IMG/VR virus record: IMGVR_UViG_3300045110_000277
Coordinates: 22,080-86,079 of that record
Direction: 5' to 3' (one strand)
DNA from: a virus
DNA: 64,000 bases
The notes beneath the pieces are model-generated. The model was not told the origin of the DNA. It worked only from the letters and a program-made list of their open reading frames with translations, and made no database searches. The translations under genes and the position numbers were made by a program. Positions 8,808 through 18,426 of this stretch are shown piece after piece. Each line of letters starts with the position of its first letter. The first letter of the stretch is position 1.

Positions 8808-9343
8808 GCTACATCCGCGGCCAGGAGCGCATGGTCATCCAGACGACCATCGACTACGTGACGGCCAGCCTGACCACGCTGGGCTGGTTCCTGACGGCCG
8901 GCTCGCTGCCGTACGGCGCGCAGTACCCGGTGCAGATCGTCGACGACCTGCCCGACCTGGAGAAGGCCATCGCGCCGAACACCGTGTCCATCGTGGAGGG
9001 CAAGACCCTCGACGACGAGCCTGGCGAGCTGGGTGCGTCCGGTGGCGGTCTACACCTGACCAAGCAGGTCATCTTCGTGGACGTGTTCGGCGAGAACATC
9101 GGCATGGCCAAGGCCATCGCCGCCGACGTGCGCGCGATCCTGACCGGCAAGCTGGACAGCCCGGTGACCAGCCGCTTCCAGGTGCTCAAGGACTACTCGG
9201 TCAACCCCGCGGTGGGCACGACCGCGCTGATCGAGTACCAGGACATCGAGATGGACCGCCCGCTCAACCAGGAGTTCCAGAAGACCTGGATGACGCTGCA
9301 CGTCACCGCGGAGCTCCAGTGGACGGGGCACGAGCACTCGTGA
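8804..9343 (+). CDS. Tail terminator-like protein
   Basis: 179 aa, coupled to the gene before (ATGA) and the gene after (GTGA). The central V-I-F-V-D-V-F-G-E followed by A-K-A-I-A-A-D-V-R-A-I-L is typical of the tail terminators that cap the tail tube at the neck. It sits directly before the short neck genes and the major tail protein. Confidence 0.65.
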   Translation: MSYIRGQERMVIQTTIDYVTASLTTLGWFLTAGSLPYGAQYPVQIVDDLPDLEKAIAPNTVSIVEGKTLDDEPGELGASGGGLHLTKQVIFVDVFGENIGMAKAIAADVRAILTGKLDSPVTSRFQVLKDYSVNPAVGTTALIEYQDIEMDRPLNQEFQKTWMTLHVTAELQWTGHEHS

Positions 9344-9630
9344 GCGCAGGCAGCTACGCGCAGAAGGTGGCGGTCGAGCAGCGCAAGCGGCTCGTCGGCT
9401 CGGTCATGGCCATGGTCGAGCGGGACGTGTACCCGCACCTGCCAGCGGACGTTCGCACCGCCTTCAGGAACAAGCTGCTGCAGTCCGTCGGGGTCTACCA
9501 CGACTTCGTGCTGGACAGCCTGAAGGCCGCCATCGAGGACAGCGACACCACGCTGAACGAGGCGGTCATCGAGGCCCTCGGTGAGCTGGCCAACGAGACC
9601 CGGATGCTGCGCGAGCTGAGGGAGGGCTGA
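9340..9630 (+). CDS. Small helical neck protein
   Basis: 96 aa from GTG 9340, which overlaps the tail-terminator stop, to a stop shared with the next ATG (TGATG). It is charged and helical throughout, with many Glu, Arg and Leu. No family recognised. The tight coupling on both sides is the main support for expression. A divergent relative of the dispersed palindrome (AGCGGACGTTCGC) lies at about 9447. Confidence 0.7.
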   Translation: MSAGSYAQKVAVEQRKRLVGSVMAMVERDVYPHLPADVRTAFRNKLLQSVGVYHDFVLDSLKAAIEDSDTTLNEAVIEALGELANETRMLRELREG

Positions 9631-10445
9631 TGGCGAACGCTGGGTCGTTCACCACCGGCACCGGCCCGCGCTCGGGCTCGGCCAACCGGGCCAAGCAGCT
9701 GAGCTGGGGCGTCGGCAACTACGAGTTCCTGGACTCCGAGGCGTCCAAGGTCAACCTGTACTGGCGGGCCATCGAGTACGGCTCCGACGTGATGGTCGGC
9801 CGGTTCCTGGGCGGTGGCTGGGCCGGGGCCGGCGGCGGTCGGGGCGCTCGGCACGGCCAGGAGCTGACCGCCTTCGGCGAGGGCTCCGGCCAGCAGTTCA
9901 TCCCGTACTCGGCCACGATGCGGACCTTCGAGGATGCCCTGCACTCGGCGCGGGCCGCTCGTGAGGTGATGCGCGCCCAGGGCGCCCACTTCGGCGGCCG
10001 CACCGGCAAGGTCGGTAAGGGCAACCCGGGCCCCTCGACGCTGGGCCTCATCACCAAGCCCATCGAGGCCCACGAGGCGTACGCCAAGGCGTTCAAGGAG
10101 TTCGACGTGGTGGCCCAGGAGCGGGAGGCCATCTACGCGGTCTTCGGGACCATCGTCCGGCAGGCCCAGACCCGCAGCGCCCCGCAGTACAAGGTCGGGG
10201 TCGCCAACATCCCGAACTTCATGACCGTCTCGGTGCTGTCCAGCATCAACCTGAAGAAGCTGGCCAACGACATGACCAGCGACGCCATCGGGTCCTTCTC
10301 CGAGCGGCTCACCGCGGTCCATCGGGAGCTGGCCATCCGGCTCCAGGAGCTGGTGGCCTCCAACCTCGTGCTCGTCCGACCGGGCGTGTCCAGCGGCCAG
10401 CTGAGGAGGGCGGTCCTCGACCCGCGAAACCGCTTCCCGCAGTAG
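9630..10445 (+). CDS. Hypothetical neck/tail protein
   Basis: 271 aa. A glycine-rich segment lies at about 60-75, a helical middle (about 100-180) is rich in Ala and Glu, and the C-terminus ends P-R-N-R-F-P-Q. No motif is recognised. The location between tail terminator and major tail protein suggests a minor neck component. Confidence 0.65.
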   Translation: MANAGSFTTGTGPRSGSANRAKQLSWGVGNYEFLDSEASKVNLYWRAIEYGSDVMVGRFLGGGWAGAGGGRGARHGQELTAFGEGSGQQFIPYSATMRTFEDALHSARAAREVMRAQGAHFGGRTGKVGKGNPGPSTLGLITKPIEAHEAYAKAFKEFDVVAQEREAIYAVFGTIVRQAQTRSAPQYKVGVANIPNFMTVSVLSSINLKKLANDMTSDAIGSFSERLTAVHRELAIRLQELVASNLVLVRPGVSSGQLRRAVLDPRNRFPQ

Positions 10446-10499
10446 CCGGGCCAAGTTCGATCCCCGACTCCGCCGAAACCCCCTCCAAGGAGGCCACAG

Positions 10500-12158
10500 A
10501 TGGCGATCAAGGCTGGCAACATCGTCCACGTCGGTAACGACACGTACCTGATCAACCGCATCCAGACGGGCGGTCCCGGCCAGGTCAACATCAAGCGCGA
10601 GACGGTCCGAGAGGTCGGCAACTACCTCTCGGTCGGTCAGGTCGTGGACACTCCCGACCTGTCCTTCTCGCTGGAGTCCTACGACGTGAGCTGCGCCCTG
10701 GAGGCGCTGATGCTCGACGAGGACCCGACGATCACCCACACGTACGACCTCTCCGCCGCCGTGCCCCTGAACATCAAGGGCGCGTTCAAGGGCGGGCTGA
10801 CGGCGACCTCCCCGTACGCCACGGTCGACTCGGTGGCCATCCCGTACCTCCTGCTGGAGTCGATGGCCTACAAGTTCGGGCTCAAGACCGACGCCAGCCA
10901 GACGGCCACCCTGAAGGGTGACTCGATCTACTACAACCCGGGCTCGACGTACATCGAGTCTGCGGCCGGTCTCGGCCAGCCCGCGGTGGCCACGGTCACC
11001 AACAAGGCGCTGACCTCCAACGTCGCCACGCTGACGGTGGGCTCCTCGCACGGCATCGCGGTCGGCCACGTCATCACGGTGGCCGGCGTCGACTCCACGT
11101 TCAACGGGACCAACCTGGTCGTGACCGCGGTGGCCTCCACCACGATCAGCTACGCGGTCGTCCACGCGAACGTCGGCTCGACGGGCGCCTCGGGCACGGT
11201 CACCACGACCGGCCAGGAGATCGTCACGGCGCACGCGGCCTACGCGGTCACCGAGGGCGGCGTCGTCCGGCGCACGCTGTCGGTGGGCACCAAGACCCGC
11301 CGGCTGAACCTGGGCACCGACTACACCGAGACCTACGGCGGCGTCACCGCCGAGGCCGCGGTGACCACGGTCCACACCATCGGGGCTCTGGCGGCCACCG
11401 ACCGGCTGCGCATCATGTACGCCTCGCCCACGGTCGAGTCGTTCCTGCAGACGGTCCACGCGGTTGTCACGGGCACGGCGGGCACCATCACCGGGGCCAC
11501 CTCGGTGTCGGGCACCAGCCTCCTGGTCAACGCGACCGCGCTGTACGCCGTCGGCGACGTGATCATCATCGACGACGGGCTGGGCACGGTCGAGCTGGTC
11601 AAGGTGTCGGCCATCTCCGGGACGGTGGGTGCGCAGACGCTGACCGTCTCCGCGCTGACCCAGAACCACCTCGACGGGGCGGCCATCGCCACGTACGTGC
11701 CGACCGTCCGCCCGGCCGCGATCCGTGGGCGCGACATCGACGTGTACATCAACAGCGTCAAGAAGATCAGCGTCCAGAGCGTGGACCTGACCTGGAAGGT
11801 GACGCTGGAGCCGGACGAGGAGTTCGGCAACTACCACTACGTCGACCAGGACTTCGAGGTCCCCGACGTGTCCGGCACCATCGACTTCAAGCCGCGTGAC
11901 GCCGCGGAGATGCTGGCCCTGATGCAGCAGCTCGCGGGTGTCACCGACGCGCTGCAGTCGGCGCCGGCCACCTCGGCCCCCGCGATCCGCGTGGACATCT
12001 GCCTGAAGAACCCGGTCGACGGCCGGATCCTCAAGCGGCTGATGGTGCCGGACGCACGGTTCGACATGCCCGGCTACTCCGCGAAGGTCCTGCAGAAGCT
12101 GGACTTCTCGGCGAAGTTCACGTCCGACACCGGAGCCCTGACGGTCTCCGACAGCTGA
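10500..12158 (+). CDS. Major tail protein with inserted Ig-like module
   Basis: 552 aa, long for a siphovirus tail-tube protein. The first about 150 residues (I-K-A-G-N-I-V-H-V-G, S-Y-D-V-S-C-A-L-E-A-L) and the last about 130 (I-D-V-Y-I-N-S-V-K-K-I, D-F-E-V-P-D-V-S-G) look like a split tube domain. The middle holds a module starting V-T-N-K-A-L-T-S-N-V-A-T-L-T-V that recurs in actinophage surface proteins and probably protrudes. A ribosome site (CAAGGAGG) precedes the ATG and strong hairpins follow, as expected for a highly expressed gene. Confidence 0.75.
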   Translation: MAIKAGNIVHVGNDTYLINRIQTGGPGQVNIKRETVREVGNYLSVGQVVDTPDLSFSLESYDVSCALEALMLDEDPTITHTYDLSAAVPLNIKGAFKGGLTATSPYATVDSVAIPYLLLESMAYKFGLKTDASQTATLKGDSIYYNPGSTYIESAAGLGQPAVATVTNKALTSNVATLTVGSSHGIAVGHVITVAGVDSTFNGTNLVVTAVASTTISYAVVHANVGSTGASGTVTTTGQEIVTAHAAYAVTEGGVVRRTLSVGTKTRRLNLGTDYTETYGGVTAEAAVTTVHTIGALAATDRLRIMYASPTVESFLQTVHAVVTGTAGTITGATSVSGTSLLVNATALYAVGDVIIIDDGLGTVELVKVSAISGTVGAQTLTVSALTQNHLDGAAIATYVPTVRPAAIRGRDIDVYINSVKKISVQSVDLTWKVTLEPDEEFGNYHYVDQDFEVPDVSGTIDFKPRDAAEMLALMQQLAGVTDALQSAPATSAPAIRVDICLKNPVDGRILKRLMVPDARFDMPGYSAKVLQKLDFSAKFTSDTGALTVSDS

Positions 12159-12167
12159 TCTCGACGA

Positions 12168-12250
12168 CGGCCGGGTGCGACCGGCCGTTGGCACCACCAC
12201 TGGAACTGGATGAGCGGCCGGGCCCCTTTGAAGCTGGGGGCTCGGCCGCT
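12168..12250 (+). terminator. Two hairpins after the major tail gene
   Basis: The first hairpin pairs CGGCCGG (12168-12174) with CCGGCCG (12181-12187). The second pairs AGCGGCCG (12213-12220) with CGGCCGCT (12243-12250), with a further inner GC stem. They fill the gap between the major tail protein and the assembly chaperone and probably lower downstream expression. Confidence 0.6.
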
Positions 12251-12283
12251 GCCCTAAGGGGCTGGACCCGAGACAGGAGAGCC

Positions 12284-13156
12284 ATGAGCACAGACTTCGC
12301 CCGGCTGACCGACCTCTTTCAGGAGGGCACGGTCCTGGAGCTGTCCAAGGGCGAGCAGACCATCACGGTCTGGATCAACAAGCTGAGCCCCTTCGAGATG
12401 GAGGAGGCCCGCCAGGACGGCCGCGTGGCGCGAGCCCGGCTGGTGCTGGCGCTGAAGGAGATCGGCTCCCCGGAGTACGTGCTGTTCCGGTCCTCGATGG
12501 ACGACATCTCCGACGAGGCGCTGATCCACACGCTGCTGGAGGCCCGCTCCAACGAGTGGGTCGCGCAGGCGGTCCGCGACATCCGCTCCGACAAGGACTG
12601 GACCGAGCGAGTCGAGGTGATCGAGCAGTCCAGCGAGCTGGTGGGGCGCCCGGCCGACGACCCCGAGGTCAAGCTGATGTCGAAGTTGGCCGTGGAGTAC
12701 ACCGAGCACGTCCAGCAGATGGCTGCGGACTCCCGCGAGGAGGAGAGGGCGGTGCTGCTGGGCGCCTCCCGGGCCCAGCTGGAAGCCAAGTACGAGGAGT
12801 CGTACCTGGAACAGCGCGGGCTGACTGCGTTCACCGTCGAGTACCAGCGCACCGAGGTCTTCCACGCCGTCCGCGAGTGCAAGGCGACCAGGCGCGACGA
12901 CACGTGGGACCACGACCTGTGCAACCACAACCAGCGGGTGTGCGCGAACCGGGAGGCGGTGGCGCAGCTGCCCGAGCGGGTCTGGCAGCTGATCCGGCAG
13001 GCCATCGTCGAGCTGAACATGCCCGTGGACGTTGCCCGTTTCATGGCCGCTCCGGCGAGTTCCTCCGCCTCGTTGGAGCAGCCAAGCGAAGCGGTGGAGG
13101 AGTCCACAGCCTCTATCCCGGAGGAGACCCCCGTCGAGCCGGCTGGGATCTCGTAA
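12284..13156 (+). CDS. Tail assembly chaperone, short form
   Basis: 290 aa from ATG 12284, preceded by ACAGGAGAG; an upstream in-frame ATG at 12188 runs through a hairpin and lacks a ribosome site. The protein is acidic and helical, and the last about 25 residues are Ser/Pro/Glu-rich linker. Its place between major tail protein and tape measure, together with the overlapping second frame, identifies it as the first of the pair of tail assembly chaperones. Confidence 0.8.
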   Translation: MSTDFARLTDLFQEGTVLELSKGEQTITVWINKLSPFEMEEARQDGRVARARLVLALKEIGSPEYVLFRSSMDDISDEALIHTLLEARSNEWVAQAVRDIRSDKDWTERVEVIEQSSELVGRPADDPEVKLMSKLAVEYTEHVQQMAADSREEERAVLLGASRAQLEAKYEESYLEQRGLTAFTVEYQRTEVFHAVRECKATRRDDTWDHDLCNHNQRVCANREAVAQLPERVWQLIRQAIVELNMPVDVARFMAAPASSSASLEQPSEAVEESTASIPEETPVEPAGIS

Positions 13157-13371
13157 CCGCCGCCAACGAAGCACTTCTGATCTTGGGGTACTGGGAGGTC
13201 CCCGAAGACGAGCAGCCACCGATGGAGCTGTACGGCAACGACGACCGGCTAGCCCAGTGGTGGGAGGACGTGAAGGCGATCCGGGCCGAGAAGTACAAGA
13301 CGCCGGGCAAGGAACCGCTCGAAGAAGTGCCCCTGATGCAGAACGAGCTGGAACTGCCGAAGTTCTGGTAG
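12284..13371 (+). CDS. Tail assembly chaperone, long form via -1 frameshift
   Basis: The -1 frame is open through the end of the short form and continues to 13371, adding a C-terminal domain beginning near A-A-N-E-A-L-L-I-L-G-Y-W and ending E-L-P-K-F-W. No ribosome site or start codon fits a separate gene. A -1 shift at the ACC-CCC-G run (13127-13133) would join the two. Fused chaperones of this kind are conserved in long-tailed phages and coat the tape measure during tail assembly. Confidence 0.65.
13127..13133 (+). promoter_or_regulatory. Candidate -1 ribosomal slippery site
   Basis: ACCCCCG occurs 21 nt before the zero-frame stop. The tRNA on CCC can re-pair perfectly one base back, while the preceding ACC cannot, so this is not a canonical double-slip heptamer. 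It is the best slip point I can see near the end of the frame. Confidence 0.4.
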
Positions 13372-13419
13372 CGGAGCAGACGCCAACGACCGTTGGCACC
13401 GAGACGAGGAGGTGACTGG

Positions 13420-16400
13420 GTGGCCGAGAACGTCGAAATCAACGTAACCGCCAACGCCTCGTCGCTCGGCACGGCTGCCGCGGACATCGAGCGCCTCGAC
13501 GCCGCGCTCGCGCTGCTGGGCAGCCGGTCGTCCGCCGGGGCCGCGGTCGCCGCCACCCTCGGTGAGATCGCCAGCGGGGCGGTCACCGCCACCGGCTTCC
13601 TGGAGGAGTTCCTCGCCACCGCCGAGAGCGGGTCCGCTGGGGCAGCCTCGGCGCTGCGCAGCCTCATCACCCAGGTCGAGGCGTACGTGGGCGCCCAGGA
13701 GGCCGCAGCGGTCGCCCAGCAGGCTGCCAATGGCGAGGCGGCGACCGCCTACGAGCGGGTCGTGCTGGGCGCTGGGGCGGCCGTACAGGCCACGGAGGCC
13801 CAGACCGCAGCGGTGACCCTGCTGACGGCCGCGAACGCGGAGCTGGCCAAGGTCGAGGCGCAGGTCTCCATCGAGCGCGAGCGGGCCGCGGCCAAGGCGT
13901 CCATCGCGGCGGCCCCGAACATCGGCACGAACGTCGCCGGCAACGCGGTCGGCTCTGCGGCCGGCATCGGCGGGTTCGTCGCCGGCCAGGACAGCCGCTT
14001 GAAGGACGCCGAGGCCCGCGCGATCCAGCTGCTCAACGAGCGCGGCGTCGCGGACGCCCAGCTGATCCTCTACACCACGGCGCTGGGCAAGGCCGCCCTG
14101 GCGGCGGTGGCCACCGAGGAAGCCTTCGTCGACATCCAGTCCAAGGACAACGCGGCCACCCAGACGCTGATCCGGTCCAAGAGCGCGGCGGTCGCAGCCC
14201 AGGACAAGCTGAACATCCTGGCCGCCGAGGACGTGTCCAGCGGCGGGCGCGGCCGGGGCGGCGGCAACTTCTCTGGGCTGTCGGACAGCTCCGGTGGCAG
14301 CTTCCTGGGCCAGCTCGGGACCACGTTCAAGTACATCGCCTTCTACCAGGTGTTCCAGCTGCTGCTGACCACGTTCAAGGACAGCGTGGAGGCGTCGGCC
14401 AACTACGACCGCGCGGTCACGAACCTGGGCATCGCGCTCGCGGGCACCGACGTGGACGCGGGCAACCTGGCGAACAGCCTGGGCCAGATCGGCACCCGGG
14501 CCGGCATCGCGGCGTCCGAGGCGGTCGCGGCCGGCACGCAGTACCGCCGGGCGTTCCCCTCCGCCGACCCGACGCAGGCGGCGCTGGCCGGCGCGAGCAC
14601 CATCTCGACGCTGGCCGTGATCGGTGACCCGAAGACGGCGCAGGCCAACAGCGCCGACGTGCTCGCGGTGCTGGCCAACTACAACCTCGGGATCGAGGGC
14701 ACCACCCGGGTGCTGGACGCGGCCACCGCTGCCGCGCAGGCGTTCGGGCTGTCCGGCCCCAACGACGTGCTGCCGGGCCTGGCCCAGATCTCCGACGTGG
14801 GCGCCGCGCAGGGCTTCTCGCCCGAGGAGCTGGCCGCCACCGTCGCCACCATCGTGCAGCGCACGTCGGAGACCAGTCAGGCCGCGGCCGGGGAGCTGCA
14901 GCGATTCCTGGGCCGTGAGGGCGGCAACGCCGTCCAGCAGGTCTTCGCCAGCTTCGGGGTCGACACGACCAAGAAGTTCGCCGACGAGCTGCGCCAGTTC
15001 GAGCCCATCTTCGAGCAGCTGACCGCGGCCCAGCAGCAGGCGGTCGTCTCCGAGCTGGGCGGTGGCCGGGCGGCCCCGGCCGTGCAGGCCGTGCTCGACA
15101 CGTACAAGCAGATCGAGCAGGTCGCCACCGCCGACAACGCGGGCAAGGCGCAGGAGCAGGAGATCGCCCGCCTGGCCGACCTGAAGGGCCTGCTGACCCA
15201 GATCGGCGGTGACTTCCAGGAGCTGTACAAGGACATCGGCTCGTCCGGCATCGGGGTCATCTTCGGGGTTGCCCTGCAGGAGCTGGACCCGCTGCTCAAG
15301 GGCGTCGATGACCTGCTCCAGCTGTGGAACGAGATGCCCGGCCCGATCAAGCAGATCACCGCGGCGGTCGTCGAGCTGTCGGTGGCGCTGGCGCTGCTCG
15401 GCAAGGGTGAGGGCGTCGGCCTGCTTGGGTCCATCGGCGCCGGTGGCTCCAAGGTGCTCGGCAAGCTCGGGCTGGGTGGGCTGCTCGGCGGCGGTGGCGA
15501 GGCGGCGGGACTCGCTGGAGCTGCGGGCGGCGACCTGTCAACGGTCATTGGCACCTCCGAGATCGGCGCTGCCACCGGTGGCCTGGAGGGCGTGGCGGCC
15601 GGTGGCGGGGCGGTGGCCACGCTGGTGCCGTACATCGCCCCGGCCATCGTCGGGCTGATCGCGCTCGGCGCGTGGAAGGACATCAACGACAAGACGAACA
15701 AGGCGATTGCCGACGCGGGCACCGCCAAGCAGCTGGACTCGGCGGACTCCGCTGCGGCGTACAAGGACCTGGCGTCGAAGTTCGCCACCGCCAAGACCGA
15801 GGTGCCGACCGGCTTCGTCACGTCGCTGTTCGGCAAGGGCGTCGAGAACGACCAGCTGATCGCCGACCTCGACAAGCTGCAGAAGTTCGCCGAGGCGCAG
15901 TCCAAGGCGTACTCCGACGCGGCAGCCGCACGGGGCACCGGCACGGCGTTCACCAACAACGGCGAGGTCGACTTCCAGGGCCTGTTCACCTCGCTGCACG
16001 GCTCGGGCCAGTCCAGCGCGGAGATGCTGAAGCAGCTCACCGACGCGATCTTCGGGCTGGGCGGTGCGGCGGGCACCACGGCGCAGCGACTGGTCAACGA
16101 CAAGGGCACCATCGACGCGCTCGCTCGCGGTGCGACGGCGACCGGTTTCGACAAGCTGTTCAATGAGCGGCTGCCGATCCCCGGTGGCCCGGTGGTCGCC
16201 TTCGACGGCATCGGCAACCCGGCCATCCCCGGCTCGCAGTCGGTGCAGTCGCCCAGCCTGAACGACCAGAACTCCCAGGCGCAGAAGCTGTTCGAGGCTG
16301 GCGTCAACGAGTCGATCACCAAGGCTGCCTCGACGCTGCCGGCCGGTGCGCCGCTGAACGCCAGCACCATCGCGGCGATGAAGGCGGCGGCCGACAAGTT

Positions 16401-17985
16401 CGCCGAGTCGACGTTCCCGAAGGCGCAGCTGCCGACGGCCATCAAGACGATCAACGACAACATCGACAAGACGTACGCGACCCTGCAGGCCGGGCTCGCC
16501 GCGCTCGCCAGCGGCAAGGGCATCAGCGACACCCAGCTCGCGTCGCTGTTCGGTGGCGGCGGCTACGTGCAGGCCGTGCAGGACACGATCTCCGGCATCG
16601 GCTCCCTGACCAACTTCGTGGAGCAGACCCGGCAGGGCAACCAGCTGCTGCTGACCGCCCAGCACGCCCTGCAGATCGCGCTGGCCAGCGGGAAGGCCGC
16701 CGACATCGACCAGGCCCGTGCCGGGCTGGCGCTGGCCCAGGCACAGGTCGACCAGCAGGCGGTGTCCAACGCGCAGCAGCTGATCGCGCACATCAAGGCG
16801 ACGCAGGGCAACACGGCGCGGGCGCGGGCGGCCATCGTTCAGGTCGAGCGCCAGCTGGTGGGAACGCTCGCTGGTAACCAGGACGTAAACGGTCTCATCG
16901 CCGCGTTCGCCAACATGGACAAGGCGACCATCGCCTCGGTGGTGCGCTCCGCGGAGGCCGCGGTGCAGGCGGCGAAGGCGGCCGACGACGCGGCGAAGGA
17001 CATCATCGCCAAGAGCGCGGAGGCGGCCCAGCTTGCGGCCAACTACGCGGCCGGCTTCGGCGTCGCGCCGGCTACCGCTGCGGCGAACACCCCGGGCGCG
17101 AAGGCTGCGGACAAGGCGTACAACGATGCGCTGGCCCGGCTGGCGGCCATCAAGACCGCGGCCGGGGTGGCCTCTCCGAGCGGGTCGGACCTGAAGTTCC
17201 CGAAGCCCAGCGGTGGCGGCGACACGGCGGCGCAGATCGCTGCGGCCAAGGCGTCGGCTGCGGCCATCGCCGGGGACGCGATCTCCGAGGCGCAGGCCGC
17301 GGTGAGGGCCGCGCAGATCAACCTCGGTGCGGCCAAGAAGGGCAGCGTCGAGTTCTACAACGACCTGAAGGCGCTGCACGACGCGCAGTACCAACTGGCC
17401 ACCGCCGAGCAGACCCTGGCCAACCAGGCGCTGGCGCTGCGCGGCGACGTGACGGACCCGCTCGTGCAGGCCCGGGACAAGGTGATCGCCGACCGCAACA
17501 AGCTGGCGTACGACCGGGCGCGCGGGGCGAACACGACCGCGGATGCCTTGCAGCTCAAGCAGGATCAGGCCGCGCAGGAGAAGACGGCGTTCGAGCAGAA
17601 GTTCTCCGACGAGCAGACCGCGTACCAGCTGAACCAGATCAGCTACCAGAGCTACATCAACTACCTGGAGGCCCAGCACAACCTGCTGACGGCCGTTCAC
17701 AAGAAGACCCGCGACCAGATCGACGAGCTCAACCAGGTCGACTCGGCGTTGCAGGCCGCGCAGCAGCAGCTGTCCGGCCAGTTCAACATCGGCGCGATCC
17801 AGCTGCCGACCATCTACGAGGTGCGTCGGTCCATCGCGGCAACGGCCGCTGGCACCACGTACCAGGGCTCGACGCAGAACACGATCTACATCACCGGCAC
17901 GGACACCGCTGCCGTCAAGAAGGTCATCCAGGACGTGCTGGGCCCCACCGCCTCGCAGACGCGCACCGTCGCCGGAAGGAAGTAA
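13420..17985 (+). CDS. Tape measure protein
   Basis: 1521 aa from GTG 13420, chosen because AGGAGGTGA ends six bases upstream; an in-frame codon at 13393 is inside the palindromic repeat. It sets tail length and passes through the tube at DNA ejection. Long Ala-rich helical stretches cover most of the protein, with hydrophobic segments at about 300-315, 640-660 and 731-753, and coiled-coil-like repeats in the last third (about 1100-1450). It is the longest gene in the window, placed after the frameshifted chaperones as usual. Confidence 0.93.
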   Translation: MAENVEINVTANASSLGTAAADIERLDAALALLGSRSSAGAAVAATLGEIASGAVTATGFLEEFLATAESGSAGAASALRSLITQVEAYVGAQEAAAVAQQAANGEAATAYERVVLGAGAAVQATEAQTAAVTLLTAANAELAKVEAQVSIERERAAAKASIAAAPNIGTNVAGNAVGSAAGIGGFVAGQDSRLKDAEARAIQLLNERGVADAQLILYTTALGKAALAAVATEEAFVDIQSKDNAATQTLIRSKSAAVAAQDKLNILAAEDVSSGGRGRGGGNFSGLSDSSGGSFLGQLGTTFKYIAFYQVFQLLLTTFKDSVEASANYDRAVTNLGIALAGTDVDAGNLANSLGQIGTRAGIAASEAVAAGTQYRRAFPSADPTQAALAGASTISTLAVIGDPKTAQANSADVLAVLANYNLGIEGTTRVLDAATAAAQAFGLSGPNDVLPGLAQISDVGAAQGFSPEELAATVATIVQRTSETSQAAAGELQRFLGREGGNAVQQVFASFGVDTTKKFADELRQFEPIFEQLTAAQQQAVVSELGGGRAAPAVQAVLDTYKQIEQVATADNAGKAQEQEIARLADLKGLLTQIGGDFQELYKDIGSSGIGVIFGVALQELDPLLKGVDDLLQLWNEMPGPIKQITAAVVELSVALALLGKGEGVGLLGSIGAGGSKVLGKLGLGGLLGGGGEAAGLAGAAGGDLSTVIGTSEIGAATGGLEGVAAGGGAVATLVPYIAPAIVGLIALGAWKDINDKTNKAIADAGTAKQLDSADSAAAYKDLASKFATAKTEVPTGFVTSLFGKGVENDQLIADLDKLQKFAEAQSKAYSDAAAARGTGTAFTNNGEVDFQGLFTSLHGSGQSSAEMLKQLTDAIFGLGGAAGTTAQRLVNDKGTIDALARGATATGFDKLFNERLPIPGGPVVAFDGIGNPAIPGSQSVQSPSLNDQNSQAQKLFEAGVNESITKAASTLPAGAPLNASTIAAMKAAADKFAESTFPKAQLPTAIKTINDNIDKTYATLQAGLAALASGKGISDTQLASLFGGGGYVQAVQDTISGIGSLTNFVEQTRQGNQLLLTAQHALQIALASGKAADIDQARAGLALAQAQVDQQAVSNAQQLIAHIKATQGNTARARAAIVQVERQLVGTLAGNQDVNGLIAAFANMDKATIASVVRSAEAAVQAAKAADDAAKDIIAKSAEAAQLAANYAAGFGVAPATAAANTPGAKAADKAYNDALARLAAIKTAAGVASPSGSDLKFPKPSGGGDTAAQIAAAKASAAAIAGDAISEAQAAVRAAQINLGAAKKGSVEFYNDLKALHDAQYQLATAEQTLANQALALRGDVTDPLVQARDKVIADRNKLAYDRARGANTTADALQLKQDQAAQEKTAFEQKFSDEQTAYQLNQISYQSYINYLEAQHNLLTAVHKKTRDQIDELNQVDSALQAAQQQLSGQFNIGAIQLPTIYEVRRSIAATAAGTTYQGSTQNTIYITGTDTAAVKKVIQDVLGPTASQTRTVAGRK

Positions 17986-17988
17986 CCC

Positions 17989-18420
17989 ATGATCCACAAG
18001 GTGTATGGCAGCTCGCTGATCACCATGGTGAACGGCGAGTGGGCCTTCATCGGCGGCTCCGTCAAGGCGCTGCTGTGCTCCGCCTCGTACACGCCGAACC
18101 AGGACACGCACAAGTACCGCAGCGACCTCACCAACGAGCTGAGCACCGCTGGTGGCTACACCGCGGGCGGCGTCGTGCTGGGCACCAAGAGCACGCCGTA
18201 CACGGCGCTGACCAAGACGATGGCGTTGCTGTGCGCCAACATCGTCTACTCGGCGGTCACCCTGTCGGCGCGGTACTGCATCATCTACCTCGACACCGGG
18301 GTGAGCGGCACGAGTCCGCTGATCAGCTACATCGACTTCGGGTCCACGCAGTCACCGTCGAGCCAGAACCTCCAGCTGACCATCAACGCCGCCGGGCTGA
18401 TCACCTACCAGGTGGCGTAG
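17989..18420 (+). CDS. Minor tail protein, small beta protein
   Basis: 143 aa, ribosome site GGAAGGAAG. Contains S-x-K-A-L-L-C-S-A-S-Y-T-P-N-Q-D and Y-T-A-G-G-V-V-L, a pattern common in small actinophage virion proteins that sit just after the tape measure. Four cysteine residues are spread along the chain. Confidence 0.65.
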   Translation: MIHKVYGSSLITMVNGEWAFIGGSVKALLCSASYTPNQDTHKYRSDLTNELSTAGGYTAGGVVLGTKSTPYTALTKTMALLCANIVYSAVTLSARYCIIYLDTGVSGTSPLISYIDFGSTQSPSSQNLQLTINAAGLITYQVA

Positions 18421-18426
18421 CCGCCG

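Noticed and set aside
9495-12200. 901-codon open frame on the - strand
   Set aside because: It is antisense to the neck and major tail genes, rich in Arg/Gly/His/Asp as expected of a shadow frame in GC-rich DNA, and has no ribosome site.
12188-12283. Longer N-terminus for the tail assembly chaperone
   Set aside because: It runs through a strong hairpin and has no ribosome site, whereas ATG 12284 has ACAGGAGAG just upstream.
15538-18111. 857-codon open frame on the - strand
   Set aside because: Antisense to the tape measure gene, with low-complexity Arg/Gly/Leu/Val composition and no recognisable domain.
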